DNA of 64,000 nt. Origin: Xenoacremonium recifei (Eukaryota > Ascomycota > Sordariomycetes > Hypocreales > Nectriaceae). The stretch is taken from assembly GCA_012184525.1 (NCBI GenBank), contig WOFQ01000008.1, positions 496,001 through 560,000 on the forward strand, written 5' to 3'. The position numbers and the translations under genes were made by a program. Below the pieces are notes generated by a model. It saw only the letters and a program-made list of their open reading frames with translations, was not told the DNA's origin and did not search any database. Shown here piece after piece: positions 21,439-34,784 of the stretch (within the stretch, counting starts at the first letter, position 1; each line of letters opens with the position of its first letter).

Positions 21439-23109
21439 ATGGCACCGAGTCGGAGAACTGGGTTGAGCTGCAGGCAGCATCCGGAACCCCTTCTCAAAAC
21501 CGTCGGGGGCAAATCAAGAGACAAGCTCGTCCAAAAAGTTGTTGATGATGCACAGCCTCTATCGAGTGAAGATGAAGACGATGAGCAGCCGGCTTCCCAA
21601 AAGGACCGCGATTTAACGGCACCACCCGAGGCTTCGGACGACTCCGAACCTGAAAGGGGCAAGATATCACGCACTTCCTTCAAACAAGCGGAGCCCAACA
21701 CGGCTCAAGGCAGAAGGAAACGAAGGGTCAATACCAACAAGAGGAAAAGTCCTGAACCAGAAGAAAGTGATGCGGAGTCGGTTGCAGAGAACAGTCGCAA
21801 ACGTCCAAAGGAAACGCTCTCAAACCCGATATCTAGCTCCGATGACCCTCACGTGGATGAAAAGGGCTTTGTGAAGAGGAAGAAAACACAAAATACATAT
21901 GGCTCCAGGAAGAGTAATACTTCGCAATACTCTTCCATGGCCCCTGCTGCCAAGAAAGGTGACTTTTTTTTTTCGAGTCCTATCCGATATTTGACTGACT
22001 CCTAGCCAGCAAAACCTCCTAACTCAAATAAAAAATCCACGATTAATATTCCAGGTTCTCTCGACAGCCCCAAGAAGTCCTCGAAAGCGAAACTCTCCGT
22101 TCCAGAGGACTCCATTGCTTCCCCGCCTTTGAAGAAGCAATCCTCTCGCATTCGGAGACCTGAACAGACAGGGCCAGATGATGGTCCGAATTATCTAGAC
22201 TCTCCTCAACGGAAGTCTAGATTCAAGGCTGTGGGAAACTTGTCTCAAGATTCCGGAGGGCGTGCAAGTCCAGCCAAAAAGGGGTCAATTTGGAAGAAGC
22301 CCAAAATTCTGCAGAACACAGCGCGTCCAAAAATCACTACCGAGCCAGCGGGAACTGAACCACGAGAACGGAAACCGGATCCTCCCCGCCCTACATTCAT
22401 TATACCAGCGAGCCTCCAAGATTGGGCGAAAGGAAGTGAAGGTGACAGCAGTCCAGTCAATTCTCTGTGTGACTTTCTGAACTTGGATGGCGAAACGTCG
22501 ACGAGCGAGCCCGAGGAGTCCACGGTCGAAAAGTCACTAACAACATGCCCTTGGTGCGGAGATCCTGTTGAGGAGGGTTTGTTGGAGAATTTCGCCAAGG
22601 GCAAGCGTTTGAACGTCAGGATGCAGACCAAATTCTGTCACAGACATAAACGAGATACGGCGATGGACACATGGCGCTCTCGACACTACCCAGTGATTGA
22701 ATGGGCCACTTTAGAGAAACGACTTGCTGAGCATCAAGAATATCTGCTCCGAATTATTGACGGCGAGGCCTCTCATTTCCGGGATGTGCTCGCGGAAAAG
22801 ATCAAGTCGGGAACAGCAGCCAGGTCTCTCAAAAAAGAGGACGATCTAAACCCGGGATACTATGGACCTCGAGGCTTCAACGTCATGTGCGACTACCTTG
22901 TTGGTGAATTTGGAGATTTGCTGAAGGAAAAGGCTACGAATGACCGTGTGATCGCAGGTCGAGGTTCTGCCGCTTTCATTCAATCTGTTTTGGTCGCTGA
23001 GCTTGCTGTTCGATTGATTGAGGAAGATATGGATGTCTCTACTGGTGAGGCAAGGATAATATTGGAGGAGAGCAAACCTCTAGGTGAAATCATAAATGAG
23101 GAACCTTGA
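21439..23109 (+). CDS. Rtc4-like nuclear protein
   Basis: Exons 21439-21958 and 22055-23109 give 524 residues. The first 300 residues are disordered, Ser/Lys/Glu-rich with many SP/SD sites and basic clusters typical of nuclear proteins. The C-terminal half (about residues 330-515) matches the RTC4-like domain: CPWCGDPVEEGLLENFAKGK, a second Cys-His pair (KFCHRHKRD), then YPVIEWATLEKRL, GYYGPRGFNVMCDYL and a helical end. The CxxC plus CHRH arrangement suggests a metal site. Yeast RTC4 was named for restriction of telomere capping; its molecular role is unclear. ATG 21439 is chosen because the following LLKTVGGK resembles the conserved start in fungal copies. The intron (96 nt) begins GTGACT next to a run of ten T. 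Confidence 0.82.
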
Positions 23110-25515
23110 TCTCAAATTATGCCATATCAGCTACTAAGGAGAGAGGAAATGCACCTTGTTACGACACTAGAGGTCTTCAGCCAAAGAAGTAGAAGTTCTC
23201 GCTGCATGTCAATGCCAGTCGATTTAATCATCCCTGAGAGTGACGGACCTCATATCACTGCTTCATTTCGTGCTTGAGGCAGTGTGAGATCTCTCTACAA
23301 ATTCTTTAACGCTCACCGGCAGATAAGATCGATATGCACTGAGTCTTACCGCTGTCTGGGTTGCAAACTAACATGGGACTAATCGCATGTCGAGCATGCG
23401 GCGTTTGCTGTCGATCTAGTGAAGTGCAGGGGCGCGCGCAGAGGGTTTCTTTCCCTGGCCCATTCCTGCAGTTCAATACCGGACCTCTTATACACAGAAG
23501 AAACACGATCCAGAAACTCCTAGGCCCATTCACCGATGCTGATTGGAGTCTATTGTGGAATTCGATCAAACCCCGAGCGTAGAGGGTCTTGGTGCTTTCG
23601 TGTTTCGGTATACCCTATACTTTCATGACGTGCCTTCAATGCTGGGGGAACAAGCTTGCTTGCATTTGATTGTCGAATTCACGACGGAGAATTACGAGCG
23701 CGTGGGTTTATTGTTCATGGCAGTTCGCTTGATTCTCCGATGGCGCACACTTCTTCCTGGGCATGATGAATCTACGGCGATTCGATGGTAGAAACACGGA
23801 CGAATTGATCCGAGGCGCATGACACCCAGGAGTCTGGTACAGATTTAGTCTCACCACCTGGCGCATTGAAGAGGTATTTAGTAACAGAGGCGATGTCCTG
23901 CATACGAAACGGAGGTCCTAGCTTAAGCGGCTACTCAAATCCGGAACGATCTGGAAGGGCGATGTCCATTCCTCTACTTCTGCAGAAGCATATCTCAATT
24001 AACGCTATTGGAGCCCGAAGGCTGGTGACCCGCTTACAGACATGCTGGGCGGACGACTACCTTACGCACCATGAGGGATTGTACTTGAGAAAAGCCGAGA
24101 CCGTCCAGATTGCACAAGTAGAAGGGCGACGGCGGTTGATGACGGAACCAACCTTATCCTCGCAGCCGGCAACCGGAAGAACTATCTGCTCTCCCGAGAC
24201 CTCTCCCATCGGTCGATTGCGCCAAACCCTTTTCTAGCCCCGGTGTCTATATCAAGGTGTCAAGGCTGCAATAAGAAGCCAGGGTGACCAAGAAGGCTTA
24301 ATGATGCCCGCCTGACACCAGGATGAGATCCGTGCCGCCTCGCCCTCCGAAGAAGCACACTGTGCACAGATCGCTGCAGGGACTCACCGCACCGTCACAG
24401 CGGCTGCGAGCTGGGAAGTGCCGCCTTGAGATTCGAGGGCCGAGAAGCTGCTGCGGGGATGGTGACGTGAGGCCAGGCGCACTCAGTTATTCGAGGCGGA
24501 CTAGCATGGCAGAGAACCTGAGGCGACCTTCCCTTACTCCGCGCACTTTGTATTGTGACGGGCATAAATGCCTTGGCACCTAATTATCGAGTTAAACAAA
24601 AGGTCTCGGCCCACGGTGTTTTGCCAAGCCGACCTGGTGATTCGAATCCTCTTCCTTGTCGTTGAGGAGAGCGGGAGGAATACGCGCCGACCACCGAAGG
24701 ATCCCGCTGGGTGGAGGGAAGATACCTGAAGCTTACCGCGCAAAACGTGACGAACAAAAGCAAAAAGGCACCTCCGTGTGGGCAGTTGCCCGTCTGGCGG
24801 GTTGCAAATGGCTTAGCGACGAGACAGAAACAGTGAGGAGGCATGGACGGGATGGGGCCATTGAGGTCGGGTGGAAGCGCTGGAGGCGTCGGTAGGCGGA
24901 TACCCAGGGCCTCAAGGCCTGTAGCAGACGACGGATGGTGCTGCATGTCACCCTATATTGCCGGATCGTAAAGGATGGTCCCTCTCACCCGCGCATGGAG
25001 CGGTCCAGGTCTCCGCCCGCCTCGAATTGGATGTCCCGTAACCCGTACCGCGCCTGCGACCTTACCGTAGAGCTAAGCTGCTAAAGTGAGGTAGTGCCAT
25101 GCGCTACGGGTTAGTCCATCGCCCACGGTTGAGGTCCATACCAGAGCCCGCCCCCAGCCTGCCCGTAGCGCAGAACCAGGAGCCAGCATCCATCTTCGAC
25201 AGTCCCAGTCCAGTCAGTGCTGTTGGGAACGAAAACGAAAACAGACACCGCGGCCAACGACGACAGCGACGACGACGACGACGACATCCATCCATCCACG
25301 AACGACGGCGCTTTGAGTGAACCTGCTGCATCGCAATCGCCGCACCGCACCGCGCCCCCCGAGCATGACGTGAACTGCAGCCGATTATCGTGTGCGCCAT
25401 CCATCTGTCGCCTTCGCCCATCGCACACTCCCCGTCCTCGAGCGCCCTCGCCAACTGTTATGGCCTAGGCTCAGGCCTTGCCCTGCCTGCCCTGTCCATC
25501 GACACCCTGGAGACA
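23110..25515. promoter_or_regulatory. 2.4 kb spacer and leader before adenylate cyclase
   Basis: No gene can be supported: frames are short and mutually overlapping. The right end probably contains the promoter and a long 5' leader of adenylate cyclase. Within it an ATG at 25099 opens a 73-codon frame and an ATG at 25460 opens a two-codon uORF (ATG GCC TAG, 25460-25468), 47 bases ahead of the proposed main start. Short CGA-rich triplet repeats lie around 25255-25290. Confidence 0.45.
25460..25468 (+). promoter_or_regulatory. Minimal two-codon uORF ahead of adenylate cyclase
   Basis: ATG GCC TAG is read directly from the sequence and ends 47 bases before ATG 25516. If it lies in the mature leader it could slow or gate initiation at the main start. 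The transcript start is not known, so this is inference. Confidence 0.4.
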
Positions 25516-28500
25516 ATGACCAGGAATGAGGCCGGGAACCGCATCAGCTCCATCACGAGCTCCAGCACTGACAGCACCCACTCTGCTGGCACCGTCAAGC
25601 CTTCCTCCACTCCTGTTGAAGCTTCCTCATCCGCAACCCCAACTGGAACTGCCGCGCAGTCCTCGACTCTCCCAGCTTCAGCTTCCACCACGTCGGAATC
25701 CCGCCAGCGGCCCTCTGCGTTCCTCTGGACCGACGAGGATGGTCCGTTGCTGAACTTCCAGTGAGTTGGTCCTCGTCCCTGTGCTGCGCTGCGCTGCGCC
25801 GTCGCCTCCTGTGTGCCTCGCCCGCTCGAGTCTCAAACTTCAATCTTGCGCTCCCCCCCCTCGTCTGTCTGAGCCGTGCGTCCTTCAGTTCTGACAGGTC
25901 CCTGCATTGATAGGTCAACCAAGGATGAGACTCAAGTCTCGCCGACTTCCTCCTCGACTGCTCCGCGCGGCGCCATGTCGTCCGCCTCTGCTCAATCCAA
26001 TGCCGCTCATCACCACCACAAGGACCGTCGGCTGAGCGACCTCACCAACTACCGCCGCGACGTCGCCGTCCTCGAGACTTCTCGTGTACCTCAGATCTCG
26101 CATAACCCCCCGACCGCCACCCCTCAGATCGCGCCGTGGTTGACGTCCAACGGGTCTACGACACCGTCCAATACCATGTCCACCAGCTTCTACAATGACT
26201 CGAGCGATAACCTGTCCCTCGCCTCCCAGCTCTCGCCAGGATTTCCGCCATCCTCAAACTCTCGCCCGGCACCGACGACGCTGCAGGAGTCCCCCGAGGC
26301 ACCGTATTTCAACGACGGGCGACGGCCTTCGGCGGCGAGCATCCTCACGGCCAGCAGCACAGGCTCGAGGACCAGCGGCCCGCGCGGCGGATATCGCAAG
26401 CTCCAAGGCTTCTTTGGCGAAGAGTTCCCTGGCCGCGATAGTTCAGAGAGCAGCCTGCCCACTTCGCTCGCCGGCAAGGACCAGCGTGCGCGCTCTTACT
26501 CCCACAGTCGCCCCACACATCGCGATCGCAACTACTCTAATGCTACCGATCACACTAGAGATGTATCGCCATCGTCGTCTCGTCCAAGGACGCCGGTCCC
26601 TTCTTCGGACGTCGTGCCATTCCTTTACCAAGATAACACCGTATGTGCCCCCCTCTGCTGCCCTGGATGGTGATGGTGCCCTCCCTCCCTTGCCACCATA
26701 GGTAGCTCCGGCTGCCCCTGGAGTCATAGCTTTCCAATCTCTGCCCACTTCGCACCCATTAGCATGGCTTGAATACCGTGTCCTGAGGAGAAATTCTCCC
26801 TAACCTGATCATAGGACATCGCTCGATATGGTGAAGCTCCCGTTCGAAACACCATGACCGGCCCCGATCGAGAACGATATATGAGTACCGACGCCTCGTC
26901 CCAAGTTCCGCCCAAGACGTCTTCTTCGTCACGTTCGGGCCATTCTATTGTCCATATCCCAGGCCACCATCACCGTCACAATAAGAGCAACGATGACCCT
27001 CGGACGTTGAGGCCAACTCTTAGCAGGGAAGACACCCCGTTTGGCCAGTTCCCACGAGATAGGGGCGGTAGTGCGGCTGCCATGTACTCGTCCAAGTCGA
27101 GAGGCCAGAGTCCGACCCCAAGTACTAGAAGCGGTGGTCCGTCTTTTACTTCGAGTAAGGGTCAGGTTGACGGACAGACCTCTCCCAACCATCATGGAAA
27201 ACGGGGCTTGCTTGGCCGACTTCGAAGGCACCACAATCACAAGGATAAGGACGATGGTACAAGATCACTAAGAGACCTGCCGCAATCGACGAAATCGCTG
27301 CAGCCTAAATCTTCAAAGCCTGATTTTCACCGACCTGAGTTGTCACCCTCAGCGTTTCCTGCAGGTACCCTTTATGGCGGTGACCTCAGTGACGGCTCAG
27401 AGCTCCGGCCTGGGACTCAGCGCGGCGCAACCTTCAATAACAGATTTCCCTTTTCAAAAAAGACCAGAGCTCAGCGCTTTCACGATGAGGTTGAGGAGGC
27501 TATTGGTCCAACGGATCGCAATGAGTCGAGTGAGATGATTCACCTGGACACTAATCTCAATGATATGGAAGGTATCTTGACAAAGCCGCCCGCCCTCACG
27601 CCGATGGATGCAAGTTTCGCCGGCGGTGTGGAAATGGACCGCGCTGATTCGGTCTCGTCAAATCCACCGAAGGGACGTTGGGACGCACCCGACAGCTGGG
27701 CCGTTCGCAGGAATACAGAGGACAACTCGCAGCACGTACCCGATGTCGATGAAATCGGGAGCCCACCCCGACCTGAAGAGAAGATGGCACCTTATTGCAT
27801 TCGCATCTTCCGGTCTGATGGAACCTTTTCAACACACTCGATGCCACTGGACTCGAGTGTTTCAGAGGTGATATCTCAGGTTATCAAAAAGACCTACGTC
27901 GTTGATGGTCTTGAAAACTACCACATCATTGTCAAGAAGCATGATTTGATCAAAGTTCTGACCCCACCCGAACGGCCCTTATTGATACAGAAACGCCTTT
28001 TGCAGCAGATTGGCTATGAAGAGAAGGATCGAATAGAAGATCTTGGACGAGAAGACAACAGTTACCTCTGTCGGTTTATGTTTCTTTCCGCGAGGGAGAG
28101 CGACTTTCACGCGAGGACGGCCGACTTGGTATTTTCTCGAGCGCAGAAACTCAACCACGTTGACCTCTCAGGACGCAACTTGATCACCATACCGATTTCA
28201 CTCTACTCGCGGGCTCCGGAGATTGTCGCACTCAACCTCTCTCGAAACCTTTCGCTCGACGTTCCCCGCGACTTTATACAGTCATGCAAACACCTGAGAG
28301 ACATCAAGTTTAACAACAACGACGCCCGGAAGATACCCCCCAGTCTGGCTCGCGCAGGCAAGCTGACATACCTGGATGTGTCTAACAATCGGATCGAGCA
28401 ATTGGAACAGGCAGAGCTTGAAATTCTCACTGGGCTTTTGAAAATGAACCTCGCCAACAACCGGTTGAAGCATCTCCCACCATATTTCGGCGCTTACAAG

Positions 28501-31500
28501 TCGCTCCGAAGCCTCAACATTTCCTCCAATTTCTTGGACAGATTCCCTCCGTTCTTGTGCGACTTGCAGAGTTTGGTGGACTTGGACCTCAGCTTCAACG
28601 CCATTGCAACTCTTCCACAGGAAATCGGCAACCTGAAAAACCTGGAGAAGCTGCTTATTACCAACAACAGACTTACGCACGAAGTGCCTCCATCATTCAA
28701 GGATTTGATGAGCTTGCGTGAACTCGATATCAAATACAACGGCATCAGCAGCATCAACACAATATCCGAACTCCCTAAGCTGGAGATTCTGACTGCGGAT
28801 CACAATCTGGTCTCTGCCTTTGTTGGAACCTTTACGTCGCTTCGCCAGTTGAAGTTGAACTCGAATCCTCTGAATAAGTTCGAAATCGTGGAACCGGTGC
28901 CGACACTAAAAACATTGAACCTTTCAAATGCGCAACTGGCCAGCATCGACTCTGCTTTCACGAACATGATGAACCTCGAACATCTTATACTCGACAGGAA
29001 TTATTTCGTCTCATTGCCCCAGGAGATAGGGACGCTCAGTCGATTAGAGCACTTCAGCATCGCCAACAACTCGGTAGGAGAGCTTCCGGCTCAAATCGGA
29101 TGTTTGTCTGAGCTTAAAGTGCTCAACGTTCGCGGGAACAACATCTCCAAGTTGCCAATGGAGATATGGTGGGCTAACAAGTTGGAAACATTCAACGCCT
29201 CTTCCAACGTTCTGGAACATTTCCCTAAGCCAGCATCGAGACCACCACGTCTACCAGGGGAGGATACCTCGGCACCGCCTCCAGTTATCAACGGAAGACC
29301 ACCGTTGGGTACACTCTCGGCAACTCCGAGTACGGAGGAGTTAGTGGATGAACGCAGGCCAAGTCAAAATTCGAGCACTTTACTAAGCGTTGGTCCGTCA
29401 CCAATAGCAGCTGGCGACCGCAAAAGTTCAGTGGTTTCTGTCTATGGAAAAGGTGGTCGCAAGACGTCTGTCGTGTCTAGGTCGACGACACCGTCAACAA
29501 CCACCAGGAAGGATTCCAGCCTCTCGTCAAGGATTACAAGTACCTTCGCCGGGTCTCTGCGAAACTTGTATCTTGCTGATAATCGTCTCGATGACGATGT
29601 CTTTGACGAAATCACACTTCTCGGCGAACTTCGAGTTCTGAATCTATCGTACAACGAAGAAATAAGCGACATGCCCCAGAGATCCATTAAAAGCTGGCCA
29701 CAGCTCGTGGAGCTGTATCTGTCTGGCAACGGCCTGACGACTCTCCCCGCTGACGACCTTGAAGAATCGAGTTTGCTTGGAGCTCTGTATATCAACGGCA
29801 ACAAGTTCACCAATTTACCGGCAGACATTTCAAGGGCCAAGAACCTTGCTGTGTTAGATTGTGGGAGCAATTACCTCAAGTACAACATCTCGAACGTACC
29901 ATACGATTGGAATTGGAATCTCAATCCTAATCTAAGATACCTCAACTTGTCTGGCAACAAAAGACTTGAGATCAAGCAAACCAACTGGGGTCCAGGGTCC
30001 GTCAATCGCGAACAATACACCGACTTCAATCGATTGGTGAACTTGCGGGTTCTCGGTTTGATGGACGTCACTCTCACCCAACCCAGTATTCCAGACCAGA
30101 GCGAGGATAGGCGTGTTCGAACCTCGGGCTCTTTGGCAGGACACCTTCCCTATGGCATGGCCGACACCATGGGGAAGAACGAACATTTGTCAACCATTGA
30201 TCTTGTCGTCCCTAGATTCAACTCCTCCGAGACTGAGATGCTTCTTGGTCTGTTTGACGGACAGGCACTTTCCAGTGGCGGAAGCAAAATCGCGAAATAC
30301 CTGCACGAAAATTTTGGCCAAATATTCGCCCTCGAACTGAGGTCATTGAAGATGCGCCAAAGTGAGACTCCAGCCGATGCTCTGCGACGTGCGTTCCTAC
30401 AACTCAACAAGGATCTCGTCACAATTGCTGTTCAAAGCGCCGAGGAACGATCGCAAAAAACACACAGGGGTTCCATGCCGCCGGTCATTCTTAATAAGGA
30501 AGACCTCAACTCTGGTGGTGTTGCAACCGTTGTTTACCTGCAAAGCACAGAACTTTATGTTGCCAACGTGGGTGATGCTCAAGCCATGGTGATCCAAACG
30601 GACGGCTCCCACAAAATCCTGACTCGCAAACATGACCCAGCTGAGCCCGGAGAGAGATCTCGAATTCGGGAGGCTGGAGGATGGGTGTCCCGCAACGGAA
30701 GACTAAACGATTTATTGGAGGTTTCCCGGGCCTTCGGATACGTCGATCTCATGCCAGCCGTACAGGCAGCACCGTACGTCAGCAACATGACTATTCGGGA
30801 ACAGGACGACATCATTTTGATTGCGACGCGGGAACTCTGGGAGTACCTCTCACCAGGCTTGGTTACAGACATTGCAAGGGCAGAGCGACAGGATCTTATG
30901 CGGGCAGCTCAGAAACTTCGAGATCTAGCTATCGCATATGGCGCTTCTGGAAAGATAATGGTCATGATGATTAGTGTTGCTGACTTGAAACGACGAGTCG
31001 AGCGATCACGTCTGCATAGAGGCGCCAGCATGTCGTTATACCCGTCCGGCATCCCTGATGAGGCCCAGGTTCTCTCAACACGAAGAGGACGCAAGACCAA
31101 GGGCGACGTTTTGGACTCTTCCCTTGGTCGTCTAGGGGCGGAGATTCCTGCACCTACCGGAAACGTCTCTATCGTGTTCACTGACATAAAGAACTCGACA
31201 AACCTGTGGGAGATGTACCCGAATGCTATGAGATCAGCTATCAAGCTGCACAACGAAGTTATGCGTCGACAGCTCCGTCGCATTGGAGGGTATGAGGTGA
31301 AGACCGAAGGCGATGCGTTTATGGTTTCCTTCCCTACGGCGACCTCGGCCCTCCTTTGGTGTTTTGCGGTTCAGATGCAACTCCTTGATGTGAATTGGCC
31401 TTCTGAGGTGCTCAACTCAGTTTCCTGCCAACCTGTCTATGACAAAGACAATGCCATTGTCTTCAAGGGTCTGTCTGTTCGTATGGGCATACACTATGGC

Positions 31501-32501
31501 GACTGTGTCAGCGAGACAGATCCCGTGACTCGCCGCATGGACTACTTCGGACCCATGGTCAACAAGGCTTCCCGAATCTCAGCCGTTGCAGATGGCGGAC
31601 AGATTGCTGTATCAACTGACTTTATATCCGAAATCCAACGGTGCCTTGAAAATTATCAAGATACCGACAGGTCAGGGTTGAACGGAGCCGACGAATCCTT
31701 GGATGACGAATCCTATGGGACCGCGATACGGAAAGATCTCCGATCTTTGACTTCTCAAGGGTTCGAGGTGAAGGAGATGGGCGAGAAGAAATTGAAGGGA
31801 CTGGAAAACCCTGAAGTTGTATACTCGCTCTACCCGCATGCCCTAGCAGGTCGAATCGAATATCATCAGCAGCATGACAGACGTGACGAGGGAACTAACA
31901 AACCCGCTACGCTTGCTCCTGGAGAGAACCTGTCGTTCGAACCCGATCTCGTGTGGTCACTCTGGAGAATTAGTTTGCGTCTTGAGAGGCTTTGCAGCAC
32001 GTTGGAATTGGCTGGGAGTGCAGCACTCCAACCTCCTGAGACAGAGCTGCTAGAAAGAATGAAACAGCGCGGGGGCGACGTTACAGAACGGTTCTTGATG
32101 AATTTCATGGAACATCAAGTGAGCAGGATAGAGGTGAGCACCACACGCCTGACGGGGAATCTTTGAATGACGTGCTAATAATCTCCTAGACCTGCATCTC
32201 GACACTGGCGATGAGGCACCTGTCTATTGGTGCAGGTGTCATCAAAACTCTCAACGACCTTCGGGGTCCTATGTCCCAAATCATCGATCATTTCATCAGG
32301 CAACAGAAGCAGCTTCAGAGATACACCGAACGATTTGGTCCCCTTGAAGATGATGGAGCCGACGAAGTTGATCAGGTGGAGGAGATCTCCGACGATGACG
32401 ACGATGATACTTCCGGCGCTCTGGACGCTCCCAAACCCCTTGAAACAGGACATCTTGATGTTGAAGACGAAGACGAAGGCAGCGACACGGAGCAGGAATG
32501 A
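25516..32501 (+). CDS. acyA: Adenylate cyclase
   Basis: This membrane-associated enzyme makes cAMP for PKA signalling (growth, conidiation, carbon sensing). Exons 25516-25760, 25914-26640, 26815-32133 and 32190-32501 give 2200 residues, the fungal norm. In order: a disordered Ser-rich N-terminus; a Ras-association domain (about 648-746); an array of leucine-rich repeats (about 770-1400) broken by a Ser-rich insert near 1130-1230; a PP2C-like domain (about 1420-1715); a class III cyclase domain (about 1770-1990); and an acidic C-terminal region after a conserved CISTLAMRHLSIGAGVIKTL helix. The cyclase metal aspartates are present, Asp1781 in FTDIKNST and Asp1824 in EGDAFMVSF, as is the later NKASRISAVADGGQ. 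The PP2C part lacks key metal ligands and may be inactive. The symbol is the Aspergillus fumigatus one (cyaA in A. nidulans). Confidence 0.95.
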
Positions 32502-32986
32502 CCTCATGTCATTTTGTCGGTCTTCGCTAATCGTTGCTGAGATATATATGTAATAATTGTGTGGGATGATGATGCTTCGCCTGGTTATGCATACGAAGCC
32601 GAGGCATGGAACAAGGAGCGAGCGTTTGTGTCATGGAGAGGCTGGGTTCTGCGTTGGGTTTACACGAGGTCCTTTTTGCTTCTCGTTCTTTTTCAGGATT
32701 TAAGAGCTTCATGGGATTGACCCTTGGATGGGAAACGCATATGACAAACTGGGATAGGCGTTGGTATGACGGGAACATCATGGGGTTGGTGAACTTACCG
32801 CCCTTAAGTGATTGGTTGGTTGGCTATTATTGGTGGCTTGTGGCAGTTGGTTTTTGGAAGAGGGATATCACATTGGCGAGGGTCTGTTTAAAGTTCCCAG
32901 AAAATGGTTGAGCAATGAAACGATGTTGAATATTGATGACACGCTGCTTGTCTATTCTCTTGAATTCGTCTGCTGTGGTTTGTATA
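32502..32986. other. Convergent 3' spacer
   Basis: About 485 bases between the stops of adenylate cyclase and alg12, which converge. A 101-codon plus-strand frame (32606-32911) shows no domain and I do not call it. Likely 3' UTRs. Confidence 0.4.
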
Positions 32987-34784
32987 CTAACGAAGAGCTG
33001 CTGCTGAGATCGGTTGCTCGCTATCCGCCGTCATAACCTGTTTTCTTAAGATATGGATCCGATTTACCATCCTCGGTCCAATCCACCATCCACCGGTGTA
33101 TCTCCTCACCGTTTCTCGGAATGAAGCAACCGAGGCCCCCAGACCCATGACCTTCTCACTATCTTCAACTTCCAAAGGTTCCCTTCCAGGCTTTAGAACC
33201 TCAACGCCGCCGTAGCCTTGGATGACGCCCACAACTTCCCAGCTCCCAAGAGCTTTCGAGGGATCCTCCATGAGGATATAATCAAAGCCGTTCCAGAACT
33301 GTGGTGATTCCAATTCAGGTTCCGTCTCCGTCTTGTCAAATATGAGTCTTGGCGAGTCGTTCATGGACGGGATATTCAATCCGATGAGGTCTCCGGCTGG
33401 ATTCTGCCCAAAGCGTGTCAAGCCAGTCATGCACGTCAGCACGTCAGCATGGACGGTGACGGAGGATGGGGACTTGGCGAAGTCTGCTAATGTGAAGACC
33501 TGGTTTATCGCATCTCCGCCGGGGTAGTTGAGAGCAGAGAGAAGAAGCATTCCGGAGCTTACGGCGAAGGAGCCGAGAACGGACAGCACGAGGACGCCCG
33601 TGGTAATGGCATATATGATCGATTTGGAAGAGCGCGTGGCGATGAAATTTGCACCGAGAGCGGCAGCGGCGGTGAGGCCGGGAACGACGTAGAAAATGAA
33701 ACGGGCTTCCTTGTGTGGCTGGATCGAGTAGATAGCAACGAAGGCAAGGTTGGGGATGGTCAGGATCTTGGCAGCACGCGTTGTTGCTGGTCGTGTCAAC
33801 GCGTAGGAGGTGAGGAAATGCAGCAAGGGGTTCAGCAACAGCCGTGGCAAGGCGGATGTAAAGTAGTAATGCCATGGGGAGACGCCCCAGTCTGACGAGC
33901 TCCCTTTGATGGCGTTGAAATAGAAACCCCAGAGCTCCGGCCACAGGGGCTTCTGCCAGAAGTAGGAGTCGATGGGCACGGAGATGATGAGCGCGGCAAG
34001 GGAAGATCCGATGATCACGGAAGCCAAAACGCGTAGGTTGACCCTGCCGACGTAAAGTAAATACAACCCTGTCGTGGCGAGGAGGATGGCAAGCTCGGAT
34101 CGGAAGATGACGGCAGAAATAGCGAGCAGCGCGATGGACTGCTTGCACCGGATGAATGATTCACGAGGTGTAGATGATGGGAGTAGAAACGCCGTAGCAA
34201 GAGTGACTTGTGATTGTGAGTGAGCAGCTACTCATCCGACTTTGTGAGTTGAGTGAACTTACCGAGGCCAAACGCATACATGTTCGGCAGGGTCCTCGAC
34301 ATGTAATACGAGACATGAAACTGACTCGCCATAAACACCACCCACCACCTCGCCACGCCCTCCCCATACGCCGCCCTCAACCTCCTCCGCATGACCGCCA
34401 AACACGCCGCATTAAACAGCCCCAACACGGCCCTCACCACGAGCTGCGCATGCCGGAACCCAACCAGCGCAACAACAGGCTGGCCAACCCCCGCCAGCAG
34501 CACGGCGCCTAGGAACGTGCGCGGCACGGCGCCGGGGAAGCTGAAGTGGTCGTAGGTCTGGGACAGGCGGGAGTGGATGTTGCTGGTGGGCGTGCCGTAG
34601 ACGAGGATGTCGTGCGCGGCTTGGATGTTGAAGGATTCTTCGACTTTGGTGTGGGGTGAGATGAGGAGGTGGATGAGCGGGATGATGAAGAGCAGAGATG
34701 TGAATAAGGCATCTGGTTATTTTCAGCACTGGACGGGATGGGTTTGAGATTGGGTTGCTTGAGTTTACCGATGAGTTTCGCCAT
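32987..34784 (-). CDS. alg12: Dol-P-Man:Man7GlcNAc2-PP-Dol alpha-1,6-mannosyltransferase
   Basis: Alg12 adds the eighth mannose to the lipid-linked oligosaccharide in the ER lumen, before N-glycan transfer. Exons 34784-34769, 34712-34263 and 34206-32987 give 561 residues. The GT22 signature is at the N-terminus: after a 16-nt first exon (MAKLI) comes a membrane helix, then SPHTKVEESFNIQAAHDILV and FPGAVPRTF, the features that separate Alg12 from Gpi10/Alg9 relatives. About ten membrane helices follow, with RSELAILL and the HKEARFIFYVVPG motif, and a hydrophilic luminal C-terminus. The acceptor of intron 2 (CACAAG) is unremarkable but the frame and hydrophobic pattern resume at once. It is divergent from yos1. 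Confidence 0.92.

Noticed and set aside
24600..24680. tRNA-like GATTCGAATCC string
   Set aside because: It resembles a T-loop, but the flanking five bases do not pair and no acceptor, D or anticodon stems could be built on either strand.
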